Part shown: positions 17,534 to 26,396 of the stretch, piece by piece
Layout: each line of letters opens with the position of its first letter
How positions within the stretch are numbered: position 1 is the stretch's first letter
Origin: an uncultured Clostridia bacterium
GTDB lineage: Bacteria; Bacillota; Clostridia; Christensenellales; Aristaeellaceae
Direction of reading: 5' to 3'
NCBI GenBank assembly: GCA_937907055.1
Contig: CALCTW010000132.1
Location: 1 to 64,000 of the forward strand
DNA length: 64,000 bases
The notes under the pieces: generated by a model
What the model saw: only the letters and a program-made list of their open reading frames with translations
Told to the model about the DNA's origin: nothing
Databases searched by the model: none
Translations under genes and position numbers: made by a program

Positions 17534-18064
17534 ATGCGCATCATCCAACTGGACCCGGCCCATCTTCCCGAAAAACGAATGACAGTCACTGAAGACAGCT
17601 TTGCCGTGTGGCAGGCGCTCCCTTCCATGACGGAGGACGGCGCGTTCAGCGTCACCCTGCGCAGGGAACCGTCTGCCAAAACCGCGCGTTTCAGCAATTA
17701 CACGCTGTTTGATCCCGCGCGCGGAGAGACCGGCGTGTGGGGGCTGCTGGAACAAAATGAGCTGCGCGGCGTGCTTGAAGTGCAGACCCGTCCCGACGGC
17801 ACGATGCAGGTGTGCATGCTGTGCGTGTTTGAGGGCTTCCGCCGGCGCGGCTACGGAACACTGCTGGCTGCCAAGGCCAAAGAGATCGCCCGGCGTTCCG
17901 GCTGCGAACGGTTGTGCTTTTCCGTGCGTTCGGTCAGCAGCGGCGGCGTCGCGTTCCTGCTTTCGCAGGGAATGACCTTTTCCGGCTGCGATCTGTATGC
18001 CCCCTGTCCGGAGGATCCCGGCCGCACGGAGCCGCTTCTCTTCTTCACATTATCTTTACGATGA
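17534..18064 (+). CDS. GNAT-family N-acetyltransferase
   Basis: A 176-residue protein with the acetyl-CoA binding motif A at about residues 96-110 (CVFEGFRRRGYGTLLAAKAK) and a following helix and beta bulge typical of GNAT folds. The N-terminal half is less conserved and the acceptor substrate is not predictable. It precedes the pyroglutamyl peptidase gene by 61 nt on the same strand. Confidence 0.8.
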   Translation: MRIIQLDPAHLPEKRMTVTEDSFAVWQALPSMTEDGAFSVTLRREPSAKTARFSNYTLFDPARGETGVWGLLEQNELRGVLEVQTRPDGTMQVCMLCVFEGFRRRGYGTLLAAKAKEIARRSGCERLCFSVRSVSSGGVAFLLSQGMTFSGCDLYAPCPEDPGRTEPLLFFTLSLR

Positions 18065-18125
18065 TCCTTTCCGTCTATTATTTACGGAAGAACCGCGTCA
18101 TTTCCACAGAAAGAAAGGACATATC

Positions 18126-18713
18126 ATGAAAAAAATACTTATCACCGGCTTTGATCCCTTCGGCGGTCAGAGCGTCAACCCTGCCTGGGAAGCCGTTCAG
18201 ACCCTGCCGGATGTGATCGGCGATGCTTCGGTCACGCGGCTGATGATCCCAACGGTATTCGGGGCCGCGGCAGAAAAGGTGATCAGCGCCATGCAGACGC
18301 TTCAGCCGGACATCGTGCTTTGCATCGGTCAGGCGGGCGGAAGAGAAAAGATCACATTTGAGGTCGCCGCGATCAACATACAGCATGCCGGTATCCCGGA
18401 TAACGCGGGCGTACAGCCGGTCTTTGAGCCCATCACGCCGGAAGGCCCGGCCGCGTTTCTGACGACGCTGCCCGTTCATGATCTGCAGCAACGGTTGCAC
18501 AGCGAGGGATATCCTGTTTCCCTTTCCTTCTCTGCCGGGACCTTTGTGTGCAATGATGTTTTTTACCGCGTACTGCAAGCCTGCGAAGGCAGCAACACCC
18601 GGATGGATTTCATTCATGTGCCCTTCCTGCCCGAACAGGCGCAGGGGCGTTTCCCCTCCCTGCCGCTTGAAACGATCACCGGATTCCTCACACGGCTGAT
18701 CGAGCTCCTGTAA
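18126..18713 (+). CDS. pcp: Pyroglutamyl-peptidase I
   Basis: A 195-residue cytosolic cysteine peptidase that removes N-terminal pyroglutamate. The family start motif ILITGFDPFGG is present. The catalytic triad can be read as Glu in GREKITFEVAAIN, Cys in SAGTFVCNDVFY and His in MDFIHVPFLPEQ. ATG 18126 with GAAAGGA upstream fits the usual length, and the longer frame overlaps the previous gene. Confidence 0.95.
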   Translation: MKKILITGFDPFGGQSVNPAWEAVQTLPDVIGDASVTRLMIPTVFGAAAEKVISAMQTLQPDIVLCIGQAGGREKITFEVAAINIQHAGIPDNAGVQPVFEPITPEGPAAFLTTLPVHDLQQRLHSEGYPVSLSFSAGTFVCNDVFYRVLQACEGSNTRMDFIHVPFLPEQAQGRFPSLPLETITGFLTRLIELL

Positions 18714-18848
18714 ACCGCGTTTTTTGTTGATTTTTCGGCATTTTTTCATTACCGCGGGAATAATCGTCCGTTTCCGCGCGTTGTATCAGTGAAAGGCGTC
18801 CGCAGGATGCCGATGATTCAAAAGATCAGGATATACACCCTGCCGGCG

Positions 18849-18878
18849 TTGACTTTTCAGGCAGGCAGATGGTAAAAT
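18849..18878 (+). promoter_or_regulatory. Promoter of the large repeat-protein gene
   Basis: TTGACT (18849-18854) and TAAAAT (18873-18878) are 18 nt apart, about 40 nt before the start codon. Confidence 0.65.
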
Positions 18879-18918
18879 ATCCTTCAGATCCTGATATCCC
18901 GTGGGAGGTATGTTTCAA

Positions 18919-21117
18919 ATGAAATCGCTCAAGGTCCTCAGTCTTCTGGCAATCCTCGTTCTGCTGGCAGGCCTCTTTACCTTCAGCGCGTCCGCAGACG
19001 GCATTTACGCCAACTACGCGCTGAACGGCGATGCCAACAACACCACCATTTTCTATGTGTCCAGTTACGGCAACGCCTCGATCACCCTGCGCCAGAACGG
19101 CAAGGGCACCATGAAGCAGACCAGCAAATGGGATTCCTCCACGCGCTACAGCCTGCTTTACGGCATGTATAATGTCACCTACTCCGGCGCGTACGAGAAC
19201 GGTTCCGTGGTCATGAAGGATGAAGAGTGCAAGCTCACCCTGCGCTACAGCGGCATCTACACCATCACCGTCACCCCGTACACCTTAAATGAGATCAACA
19301 CCGTTCTTTCGGCTGATCACACCACCACCAACTGGATGTACACCTCCACCGGCTGGAGCGCTGTTCCCGCGTGGTCCATCGGCGGCGCGAGCAACTGTGT
19401 GTATTACGCCAACGGCGGCAATGTGACCGCGGCTCCCGTGATCCCCACCGCCACGCCGAAGCCCTCCGGCACCACCCCCACGCTTTCCATCTACAATGCC
19501 AACTATCCCACCAACCTCACCCAGGGCAGCAACTTCTCGCTGACCGGTATCATTTCCACCAACGTGGGCAGCATTACCAAGGTGACCGGTGAGATCTATA
19601 ATGCCTCCGGCGTCAAGGTAAAGTCCATCAATATGTATCCTTACGCCGCCACCTATAACCTGAGCAATTATTCTTCTTTCTCCACCAACATGCATTTTGA
19701 TCAGCTGACCCCGGGCAGCTACACCTACAAGCTGACGGCTACAGCCACCAACGGCGCGGTCAGCAATTCCGCCACCCTGGTGCAGGCCGGGTTCTATGTT
19801 TCCGGCATCATCACCGCGGCGCCTGCCACTCCCACCCCCGCGCCTGTGGAGCGTACCCCCTACCTGACCATCAGCAATGCCAACTATCCCGGCAACCTGG
19901 CCAGAGGCCTCACCTTCTATCTGCGCGGCACCGTCAGCACGGATGTCGGCAGCATCACCAAGGTAACCGGTGAGATCCTCAACAGCTACGGCACTGTGGT
20001 CAAGACCTACACGGTCTACCCCTACCAGTCCAGTTATTCTCTGGAGAGCTACTCCAGCTTCTCTGTCAACCTGGGCTTCAACACCCTTGCTGTCGGCACC
20101 TACACCTACCGCCTGACGGCTTCCGCCACCAACGGCTCCAAGAGCACCACCCAGACGCTGGTGCAGGCCGGCTTCAACGTATATAACAACATCACCGCCG
20201 CGCCTGTGACCCCCGTTCCCGTCACTGCTCCTCCCACGATTCCCCCTGTGACCGCGCCTCCCACGCCCGTGATCCCCGCGCCTGTCATTTCCGGCAACAG
20301 CTTCAACAACCCCGGCTCTCTGGAGGAAGGCACCGGCTTCAACCCCGCCGGTTATGTGTACTGCGACATCGGCCAGATCACCGAGCTTAACTGCTCCGTT
20401 TACAATTCCAAGGGCGCGCTGGTGCTGAGCGGCACCGTTTATCCCTACGCCTCCTCCTGCACACTGGGCAGCTACAGCGAGATCACCGGCATGAAGTTCT
20501 CTTCTCTCACCGCCGGCAACTACACCTACAAGGTAAGCGCCACCGCCTGGAACGATTCCCGCTCCACGGTGACCACCGTCTACTCCAAGGGCTTTGTGGT
20601 GCGTCAGAAGCCCCAGCCGGTCGAACATTATGTCATCGTCTATCCCAGCGATTACGACACCCAGTTCAAGCCCGGTACCGCCAAGAATCCCGATAACGAA
20701 AAGCGTTACGAGAACCTGTTCAAGATCATGGACGATGATGTCAAGACTTCCTTCCTCTGGCTGATCTATCAGTCCGAATACAAGGATGAGGTGCCTGACT
20801 TCTCCTTCTCCTTCCCCGGCTCCAGCATCAGCACGATCGGTATCCGCAACGGTTATCTGCAGGGCAGCTGGGACAACTATGAAGAGAACGCCCGTGTGTA
20901 CAAGTTTGATGTCGTCATCACCGATGCCTCCGGACGTCAGTACACCGAGACCATCAAGCTGAATGACACCTACACCAAGGAATATCAGATGCTGGATCTG
21001 AGCCGCACCTACACCGATGTCGTCAGCATCGATCTGAGCGCTGTGGAAGTCAAGATCGGTAAGAAGAGCACCTACAGCTGCTACCTGACCGACGTCCAGT
21101 TCTACACCAAGGAATGA
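18919..21117 (+). CDS. Large secreted repeat protein with C-terminal glycan-binding-like domain
   Basis: A 732-residue protein with a signal peptide (LLAILVLLAGLFTFSASA). After an N-terminal domain of about 150 residues, three related modules of about 100 residues each begin with NANYPTNLTQGSNFSLTG or similar and contain VTGEIYN and YTYKLTATATNG. Pro/Thr-rich linkers separate them. The last 130 residues (SISTIGIRNGY, YKFDVVITDASG, YSCYLTDVQFY) resemble the NADase-type glycan-binding or discoidin-like fold. There is no sortase signal. Codons end mostly in C, suggesting high expression. ATG 18919 is chosen because GGGAGG lies 10 nt upstream. Probable cell-surface or matrix protein. Confidence 0.82.
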   Translation: MKSLKVLSLLAILVLLAGLFTFSASADGIYANYALNGDANNTTIFYVSSYGNASITLRQNGKGTMKQTSKWDSSTRYSLLYGMYNVTYSGAYENGSVVMKDEECKLTLRYSGIYTITVTPYTLNEINTVLSADHTTTNWMYTSTGWSAVPAWSIGGASNCVYYANGGNVTAAPVIPTATPKPSGTTPTLSIYNANYPTNLTQGSNFSLTGIISTNVGSITKVTGEIYNASGVKVKSINMYPYAATYNLSNYSSFSTNMHFDQLTPGSYTYKLTATATNGAVSNSATLVQAGFYVSGIITAAPATPTPAPVERTPYLTISNANYPGNLARGLTFYLRGTVSTDVGSITKVTGEILNSYGTVVKTYTVYPYQSSYSLESYSSFSVNLGFNTLAVGTYTYRLTASATNGSKSTTQTLVQAGFNVYNNITAAPVTPVPVTAPPTIPPVTAPPTPVIPAPVISGNSFNNPGSLEEGTGFNPAGYVYCDIGQITELNCSVYNSKGALVLSGTVYPYASSCTLGSYSEITGMKFSSLTAGNYTYKVSATAWNDSRSTVTTVYSKGFVVRQKPQPVEHYVIVYPSDYDTQFKPGTAKNPDNEKRYENLFKIMDDDVKTSFLWLIYQSEYKDEVPDFSFSFPGSSISTIGIRNGYLQGSWDNYEENARVYKFDVVITDASGRQYTETIKLNDTYTKEYQMLDLSRTYTDVVSIDLSAVEVKIGKKSTYSCYLTDVQFYTKE

Positions 21118-21137
21118 TCCCCATATCATGATCCTTC

Positions 21138-21168
21138 GCGTCCATCCTTCCCGGATGGGCGCTTTTTT
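21138..21168 (+). terminator. Terminator of the repeat-protein gene
   Basis: A roughly 9-bp stem (21138-21147 with 21153-21162) is followed by six T, 20 nt after the stop codon. Confidence 0.8.
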
Positions 21169-21247
21169 AATGCCGGCCCGGCATGGATCACAGGGCGTGT
21201 CCGCCGATACAGTACTGGATCAAGCAAGTGAAAAACTGATGTTATTC

Positions 21248-21276
21248 TTGACATTGCCCCCGTCAGGCATTATACT
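21248..21276 (+). promoter_or_regulatory. Promoter of the small membrane-protein gene
   Basis: TTGACA (21248-21253) and TATACT (21271-21276) are exactly 17 nt apart. Confidence 0.8.
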
Positions 21277-21313
21277 GATTTTACAATCAACATCGTTAGG
21301 AGTGTGTTCTTCT

Positions 21314-21733
21314 ATGTCAGAAAAGGCTTCCCGCAACTGGTTCGCCGGAAAAGGTTTCCCGCAGGTCATCTGCTGGCTGCTCTATGCCGTTTCCTTCTTT
21401 TGGGGGCTGGTCATCCTGCTGAGCTATGTTTCTCAGGACGCGCAGAAGGGTGTGACTCCCGTTACGCTTTTCTGGATCTGCGGTCTTCTGTATATGGTTT
21501 CTCCCTTCCTCATGTCCGTCTGCACCCGCAAGTATGAGACCGCCGCTCTGAACAAGGTTCTCCCCTTCGGTGGCTGCATCGTGGCCTGCGCGAATATCGT
21601 CGTTGCCGTTTTCATGTTCCTTCAGGCCTATGAGCCCGCCTCTGCCTGCATCATCAGCGGTGTGGTCGGCGTCCTGTGCATGCCCGTCAGTCTGGCGCTG
21701 CACATCCTGTGCCTCGGCCTTTTCAAGAAATAA
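21314..21733 (+). CDS. Small integral membrane protein, unknown function
   Basis: A 139-residue protein with four predicted membrane segments (around residues 17-38, 50-70, 85-105 and 112-134). It has no motif I recognise. Start ATG 21314 lies after AGGAG and 38 nt downstream of a consensus promoter; an upstream in-frame extension to 21128 would run through that promoter and is rejected. It is monocistronic, followed by its own terminator. Confidence 0.8.
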   Translation: MSEKASRNWFAGKGFPQVICWLLYAVSFFWGLVILLSYVSQDAQKGVTPVTLFWICGLLYMVSPFLMSVCTRKYETAALNKVLPFGGCIVACANIVVAVFMFLQAYEPASACIISGVVGVLCMPVSLALHILCLGLFKK

Positions 21734-21748
21734 ATTCCGTCACTGTAG

Positions 21749-21783
21749 CAGATCACCGTTTTCAAGCCGGTGATCTGTTTTTT
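21749..21783 (+). terminator. Terminator of the small membrane-protein gene
   Basis: A 10-bp stem (CAGATCACCG with CGGTGATCTG) is followed by six T. Confidence 0.85.
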
Positions 21784-21789
21784 ATATTC

Positions 21790-21829
21790 AAAAAGACTGT
21801 GCAAGCGTTCATCACGCTCACACAGTCTT
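21790..21829. terminator. Terminator at the end of uxaA, possibly bidirectional
   Basis: AAGACTGTG (21793-21801) pairs with CACAGTCTT (21821-21829), with A on the left and a T run on the right. On the minus strand it closes the uxaB-uxaA operon. Confidence 0.75.
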
Positions 21830-21843
21830 ATTTTTTGCTTTTT

Positions 21844-23316
21844 TTACAGGGTCACGCCTTTTTTCCAGATGGCCATGTCCTCGCACTCGTTGTTTTCCGC
21901 CATGGTCTCCCTGCCTTCGGCGGTTTGAAGCACCAACTGCAGTAGCTGTTCGCCCAGCGTATCCAGCGGTGTGCCCTCCGTGACCAGCGCGCCGGCATTG
22001 AAGTCGATCCACGCGTGCTTCTTCTGCGCCAGCGGTGTATTGCTGGCGATCTTCAGCGTGGGCACGGGCGCGCTGAAGGGCGTGCCGCGACCGGTGGAGA
22101 ACAGGATCAGCTGCGCGCCGCTGGCTGCCAGCGCCGTGGAGGCGATCAGGTCATTGCCGGGGGCGCAGAGCAGGTTCAATCCGGGGGTCTTCACGCTCTC
22201 GCCGTAGTTCAGCACGCCGCGCACATACGCGGTGCCGCTCTTCTGCGTGCAGCCCAGGCTCTTGTCCTCCAGCGTGGTAATGCCGCCGGCCTTGTTTCCG
22301 GGGCTGGGGTTCTCATACACCGGCAGGCCGTGTTTGGTGTAATAGGCCTTAAAGTCATTGATCAGGCTTACGGTCTTATTGAACAGGGCTTCATCCGGGC
22401 AGCGCGCCATCAGCAGGGTCTCCGCGCCGAACATCTCCGGCACCTCGGTCAGCATGGTGCTGCCGCCGTACGCGCCCAGCAGATCGCTGAAGCGGCCGAT
22501 GACCGGGTTGGCCGTAATGCCGCTCAGGCCGTCGCTGCCGCCGCACTTGAGGCCCACCACCAGCTTATCCATCCCGACCGGCACGCGCTTTTCTTCCGCC
22601 GCGCGGTCGATCAGTTCACGAAGCACTGCCATCGCGGCTTCGTATTCATCCTCATGATCCTGGCTGATCAGGAAACGCACGCGTTCCTCATCCACATTCT
22701 CCATGTGCGCGCGGATCTGATCCACACCGCTGTTCTCGCAGCCAAGGCCCAGCACCAGCACACCGCCGGCATTGGGATGGCACGCCAGACGCGCCAGAAT
22801 GGTGCGGGTGTCCTCCTGATCATCGCCCAGCTGGCTGCAGCCGTAGGGATGCGGGAAGGCCAGCACCTTCTTCACGCTGCCGTGCACATAAGCCTGCGCG
22901 TCCCGCGCCAGTTTTTTCGCCACGCCGTTCACACAGCCCACTGTTGGAATGATCCAGATATCATTGCGGATACCGGCGCGTCCGTCCTTACGGGGATAGC
23001 CCATGAAGGTGCCCGCTTTCTTTTCCGGCACCGGGCATTCCACCGGCTGATAGGTATATTCCAGACCGTCGCTCAGGCCGGTCTTCAGGTTATGCGTATG
23101 CACATGGGTACCGGCGGGGATATCCTCCTTCGCGATACCGATCGGCGCGCCGTACTTGATCACCTTTTCCCCTGCTTTGATATCACGCAGCGCGGCCTTA
23201 TGCCCTTGTGGGATCTCCATCTGCAGGGTGATGCCCAGCACATTCTCTCCCTTGCTCAGCGGACGCAGCGCCACCGCCACATCATCGCCGTCATTGATGC
23301 GAAGCACATCCAGCAT
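21844..23316 (-). CDS. uxaA: Altronate dehydratase
   Basis: A 490-residue enzyme converting D-altronate to 2-keto-3-deoxygluconate in galacturonate catabolism. The N-terminal SAF-like domain (residues 1-95, with HVHTHNLKTGLSD) is followed by the main UxaA domain with GYPRKDGRAGIRN, AFPHPYGCSQLGDD, LGLGCENSG, GLKCGGSDGLSGITANP and the late STGRGTPFSAPVPTLKI segment. The conserved cysteines and His expected for the metal site are present. Start ATG 23316 follows GGAAGGAG. It lies downstream of uxaB in the same direction, separated by hairpins. Confidence 0.95.
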   Translation of the reverse strand: MLDVLRINDGDDVAVALRPLSKGENVLGITLQMEIPQGHKAALRDIKAGEKVIKYGAPIGIAKEDIPAGTHVHTHNLKTGLSDGLEYTYQPVECPVPEKKAGTFMGYPRKDGRAGIRNDIWIIPTVGCVNGVAKKLARDAQAYVHGSVKKVLAFPHPYGCSQLGDDQEDTRTILARLACHPNAGGVLVLGLGCENSGVDQIRAHMENVDEERVRFLISQDHEDEYEAAMAVLRELIDRAAEEKRVPVGMDKLVVGLKCGGSDGLSGITANPVIGRFSDLLGAYGGSTMLTEVPEMFGAETLLMARCPDEALFNKTVSLINDFKAYYTKHGLPVYENPSPGNKAGGITTLEDKSLGCTQKSGTAYVRGVLNYGESVKTPGLNLLCAPGNDLIASTALAASGAQLILFSTGRGTPFSAPVPTLKIASNTPLAQKKHAWIDFNAGALVTEGTPLDTLGEQLLQLVLQTAEGRETMAENNECEDMAIWKKGVTL

Positions 23317-23366
23317 ACCATTTGCTCCTTCCGGGCCCCTCCGCTTTTTTGAAGGGGGCTCTTGTC

Positions 23367-23400
23367 AAACGGGGATGTCTCATCCGAAACATCCCCGTTT
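23367..23400 (-). other. Intercistronic hairpin between uxaB and uxaA
   Basis: A perfect 12-bp stem (23367-23378 with 23389-23400) with a 10-nt loop. On the minus-strand mRNA it is followed by only a weak U tract, so it is more likely a processing or stability element, or a leaky terminator. It would lower uxaA expression relative to uxaB. Confidence 0.55.
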
Positions 23401-23450
23401 CTGTATTTTTGTTCATCCTGCCATGCAGGAGCGCGGTTCTGTTTTCCCGA

Positions 23451-24920
23451 TCACTTCAGCAGATCTTCCAGCGCCTTCTGCATGCCGCGTTCCGCGATCT
23501 TCTGCAGGCTGTCGGCGATCGCCTGTTCCATGCCGGGAACAGCGGTCAGATCCTGACCCCAGAATTCCGTGTTGCTCAGCACCTTCTTCGCCTTTTCGGC
23601 CGGGCTGTCATTCAGGATGCCGCCAAAGAAGCGCAGCGCGCTCTCGTCATCCTTGATCATGTAGTTTTCATCGCCGCGCACACCGGTCAGCGCGCCGTCC
23701 GTCAGATCAGCCGCCTTGGGGGTGGTGTAGAAGGCGATCAGCGCCGCCAGGGAGAAGGTCATGCATACGGGCAGCTTGCCCTCGTTCTTCACATAATCCA
23801 GCAGGCTGGGCATGCAGCGGGCGCGCCACTTGCTCACGCTGTTGAGCGCGATGGCCAGCAGCATGTGCTTCACAAAGGGATTGCGGAAGCGCATGATGAC
23901 GGCATCGGCGAAAGAGAGCAGATCCTCCTTCGGCAGGGTCAGGGTGGGGATGACTTCTTCAAAGATCACCTGACGGATGTACTTCATCATCAGTTCGTCA
24001 TCCATGCTCTGACCCACGGTGTCATTGCCCTTCAGATAGCTGGCCAGCACCATGCTGGTGTGCGCGCCGTTCAGGATGCGCACCTTGCGCTGCTTGTAGG
24101 GCTTCTGATTGGGCGTGAAGATGACAGGCAGCCCGGCCTTGGCGAAGGGCAGCTCATCGCTCAGATCCTTCTTGCTTTCGATGACCCACAGCGCGAAGGG
24201 CTCGCCGGTCACGATCAGCTCATCGCGGTAGCCCCACTTTTCCCACAGCTGTTCATCCTCGCCGCGGGGATAGCCGGTAATGATGCGGTCCACCAGCGTG
24301 CTGGTGAACACACAGGCCTCCTCCAGCCACTGCAGGAAGCGGTCACCCAGCTCCCAGCGCTTGGCCAGTTTGATCACGCACTCGTGCAGCACGATGCCGT
24401 TATCGTCGATCAGCTCCACCGGCAGAATGACCAGGCCCTTGTCCGCGGCATAGTCAAAATGCTTCGCGCGCTCGTACAGGAACTGGCACAGCTTGGCCGG
24501 GTAGCTCGCGGGCGGCATCATATCGATGGTATCGGTCTCGCTGTACACGATACCCGCTTCCGTGGTATTGCTGATGATATAGCGCAGGCTTTCCTCCCGC
24601 GCGTAGGAAATGTATTTGTCATAGTCCGCGTAGCAGTCCACCGTGCCGGCAATGCTGGTGATCACGCGCTCGATCTGCTTCGGCTCACCGTCCACCATGC
24701 CGCGCAGCGCCACGGTGTACACATTCTGCTGATCGTTAAAACGCTGCAGGCTGCCCATATTGATGGGCTTCACCAGCACGATATTGCCGCCGAACAGCCC
24801 CTGCTCATTGAGAATATCCAGCATATAATCGGCAAAGCCGCGCAGGAAATTGCCTTCCCCGAACTGCAGCACTTTGACCGGACGTTCCACTGTCTGATAG
24901 ACTTCATTGATGCGTTTCAT
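23451..24920 (-). CDS. uxaB: Tagaturonate reductase
   Basis: A 489-residue member of the mannitol dehydrogenase family that reduces D-tagaturonate to D-altronate with NADH. The N-terminal nucleotide-binding part contains VLQFGEGNFLRGFADYMLD and the C-terminal domain contains VRILNGAHTSM, characteristic of UxaB. ATG 24920 is chosen for its GAGGAGG site; a 29-residue longer frame would start upstream of the promoter -10. First gene of uxaB-uxaA and divergent from a LacI regulator. Confidence 0.94.
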   Translation of the reverse strand: MKRINEVYQTVERPVKVLQFGEGNFLRGFADYMLDILNEQGLFGGNIVLVKPINMGSLQRFNDQQNVYTVALRGMVDGEPKQIERVITSIAGTVDCYADYDKYISYAREESLRYIISNTTEAGIVYSETDTIDMMPPASYPAKLCQFLYERAKHFDYAADKGLVILPVELIDDNGIVLHECVIKLAKRWELGDRFLQWLEEACVFTSTLVDRIITGYPRGEDEQLWEKWGYRDELIVTGEPFALWVIESKKDLSDELPFAKAGLPVIFTPNQKPYKQRKVRILNGAHTSMVLASYLKGNDTVGQSMDDELMMKYIRQVIFEEVIPTLTLPKEDLLSFADAVIMRFRNPFVKHMLLAIALNSVSKWRARCMPSLLDYVKNEGKLPVCMTFSLAALIAFYTTPKAADLTDGALTGVRGDENYMIKDDESALRFFGGILNDSPAEKAKKVLSNTEFWGQDLTAVPGMEQAIADSLQKIAERGMQKALEDLLK

Positions 24921-24946
24921 ATTACGCCCTCCTCTGTCTCCGCGCC

Positions 24947-24992
24947 ATGTAAGCGCTACCATTATTCTATTCTGTTTTTTCCCCTCCGTCAA
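24947..24992 (-). promoter_or_regulatory. uxaB promoter with cre/LacI-type operator
   Basis: On the minus strand TTGACG (24992-24987) and TAGAAT (24969-24964) are 17 nt apart. Directly downstream of the -10 lies ATGTAAGCGCTACCA (24947-24961), which fits the catabolite-response consensus WTGNAANCGNWNNCW at every fixed position. CcpA or the neighbouring LacI protein could block transcription here. Confidence 0.8.
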
Positions 24993-25042
24993 GAACAAAA
25001 TACACACTTTTCGCCTTATCTGGGCGGATTTAAAAATAATTC

Positions 25043-25102
25043 TTGCAGTTTTTGCTGAAACAAACTATAATATTATGTAAGCAATATACGTAAGTGATTA
25101 CG
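25043..25102 (+). promoter_or_regulatory. LacI-gene promoter and operator
   Basis: TTGCAG (25043-25048) and TATAAT (25066-25071) are 17 nt apart. The palindrome CGTAAGTGATTACG (25089-25102) follows the start region and looks like a LacI-family autoregulatory operator. Confidence 0.75.
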
Positions 25103-25129
25103 AAAATTGTTCCATCAAAGGAGTCCTTC

Positions 25130-26134
25130 ATGAATATTTACGAAGTTGCCAAACGGGCCGGTGTGTCCACCGCCACCATTTCCCGCGTTCTCAATAACGC
25201 CCCCGGTGTCTCTCCGGACACCCGCGCCAAGGTGCGCGCCGTCATGGAGGAGTGCGATTATCAGCCCAATGCCTTCGCCCGCGGCCTCGGTCTCAACACC
25301 ATGAGCACCATCGGCCTCATGTGCGCCGATGTGGCCGATCCCTATCTCGCCCGCGCCGTCTCCTATCTGGAAAAGGCCTTCCGCGAAAAGGGCTACGACA
25401 GCTTCCTGTGCTGCTCCGGCCGCGCGTGGAACACCCGCAAAAGTTATATGGAAATGGTCCTCAACCGCCGTGTGGACGGCGTGGTGCTCATCGGCAGCCA
25501 CTTTGTTGAAAACGATAAAAAGAAAAACGCCTACATCCTCGACGCGGCGCAGCATGTGCCCGTGCTGATGATCGGCGGCGCGCTGGACGCCCCCGGCGTA
25601 TACAGCGTGCTGTGCGATGACACCGCCGGCATGGAAAGCATGACCGGCCTCGTGCTTGAAAACGGCGCGAAACACCCGGTCTTTCTGTACAGCCACGCCT
25701 CCTATTCCGGCCTCCGCAAGCTGAAGGGCTTTGAACAGGCCTGCCGCCGCGCGGGCATCGATATCCCCGAGGAGGCCAAGGCCCACCTGTGCAGCGGCAA
25801 TGACACGCTGGATCAGGTCTCCCGCACGCTGGATGAGATCCACACCCGTTACGCGTTCGATGCCATCATCGCCAGTGAAGATCTCATCGCCGTCGGCGCC
25901 GTCAAGTATTGCAAAAAGCACGGCCTCCGCGTGCCGGAGGATGTGCAGGTCACCGGCTATAACGACAGCGACATCGCCCGCGCCTGCGAGCCGGAGATCA
26001 CCTCCCTCGATAACAAGCTTCCCTCCCTCTGCCAGCGCTGCGTGGATACCATGATGAGCGCCCTGAAGAAGGAAGAAGTCCCCAAGCAGACCGTCTTCTC
26101 CGGCGAGATCCAGAAACGCCGGAGCACAAAGTAA
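25130..26134 (+). CDS. LacI-family transcriptional regulator
   Basis: A 334-residue regulator. The N-terminal helix-turn-helix and hinge helix are complete (MNIYEVAKRAGVSTATISRV, then YQPNAFARGL). The C-terminal periplasmic-binding-like domain senses a sugar ligand (VDGVVLIGSHF, AIIASEDLIAVGAV, EITSLDNKL). ATG 25130 with AAAGGAG is preferred to an upstream frame that would run through its operator. Divergent position next to uxaB suggests it represses galacturonate genes (KdgR or ExuR-like role), which is inference. Confidence 0.93.
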   Translation: MNIYEVAKRAGVSTATISRVLNNAPGVSPDTRAKVRAVMEECDYQPNAFARGLGLNTMSTIGLMCADVADPYLARAVSYLEKAFREKGYDSFLCCSGRAWNTRKSYMEMVLNRRVDGVVLIGSHFVENDKKKNAYILDAAQHVPVLMIGGALDAPGVYSVLCDDTAGMESMTGLVLENGAKHPVFLYSHASYSGLRKLKGFEQACRRAGIDIPEEAKAHLCSGNDTLDQVSRTLDEIHTRYAFDAIIASEDLIAVGAVKYCKKHGLRVPEDVQVTGYNDSDIARACEPEITSLDNKLPSLCQRCVDTMMSALKKEEVPKQTVFSGEIQKRRSTK

Positions 26135-26150
26135 ACTATCTATCATCCAT

Positions 26151-26187
26151 CGCCCTGTTCCTCGTTTTTCGGGGAACGGGGCGTTTT
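26151..26187 (+). terminator. Terminator of the LacI gene
   Basis: CGCCCTGTTCC pairs with GGAACGGGGCG around a T-rich loop and is followed by TTTT, 17 nt after the stop. Confidence 0.8.
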
Positions 26188-26347
26188 CATAACTATGTAC
26201 TCGGCATGATCTTTCCTCTTATGATATACCTCTCATCCCCCGTCCTCATCTCTCCTTCCACGATGATGTTCGCCTTTCTTTCATACATCCCTGAATTCTA
26301 AAGTCTTTCACAGTTAAGAATAGATCCATTTATTGAATACACAGAAC

Positions 26348-26393
26348 AAAAGAGATCATGAACAAACTCGCAAGCGCGTTCACGACCTCTTTT
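26348..26393. terminator. Terminator directly after the recoded secreted-protein gene
   Basis: Two 16-nt arms (26348-26363 and 26378-26393) pair with two G-T wobbles and are bounded by AAAA and TTTT. On the minus strand it begins 4 nt after the TAA at 26397-26399. This placement supports that TAA, and not the earlier TAG codons, as the true end of the neighbouring gene. Confidence 0.8.
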
Positions 26394-26396
26394 ATC

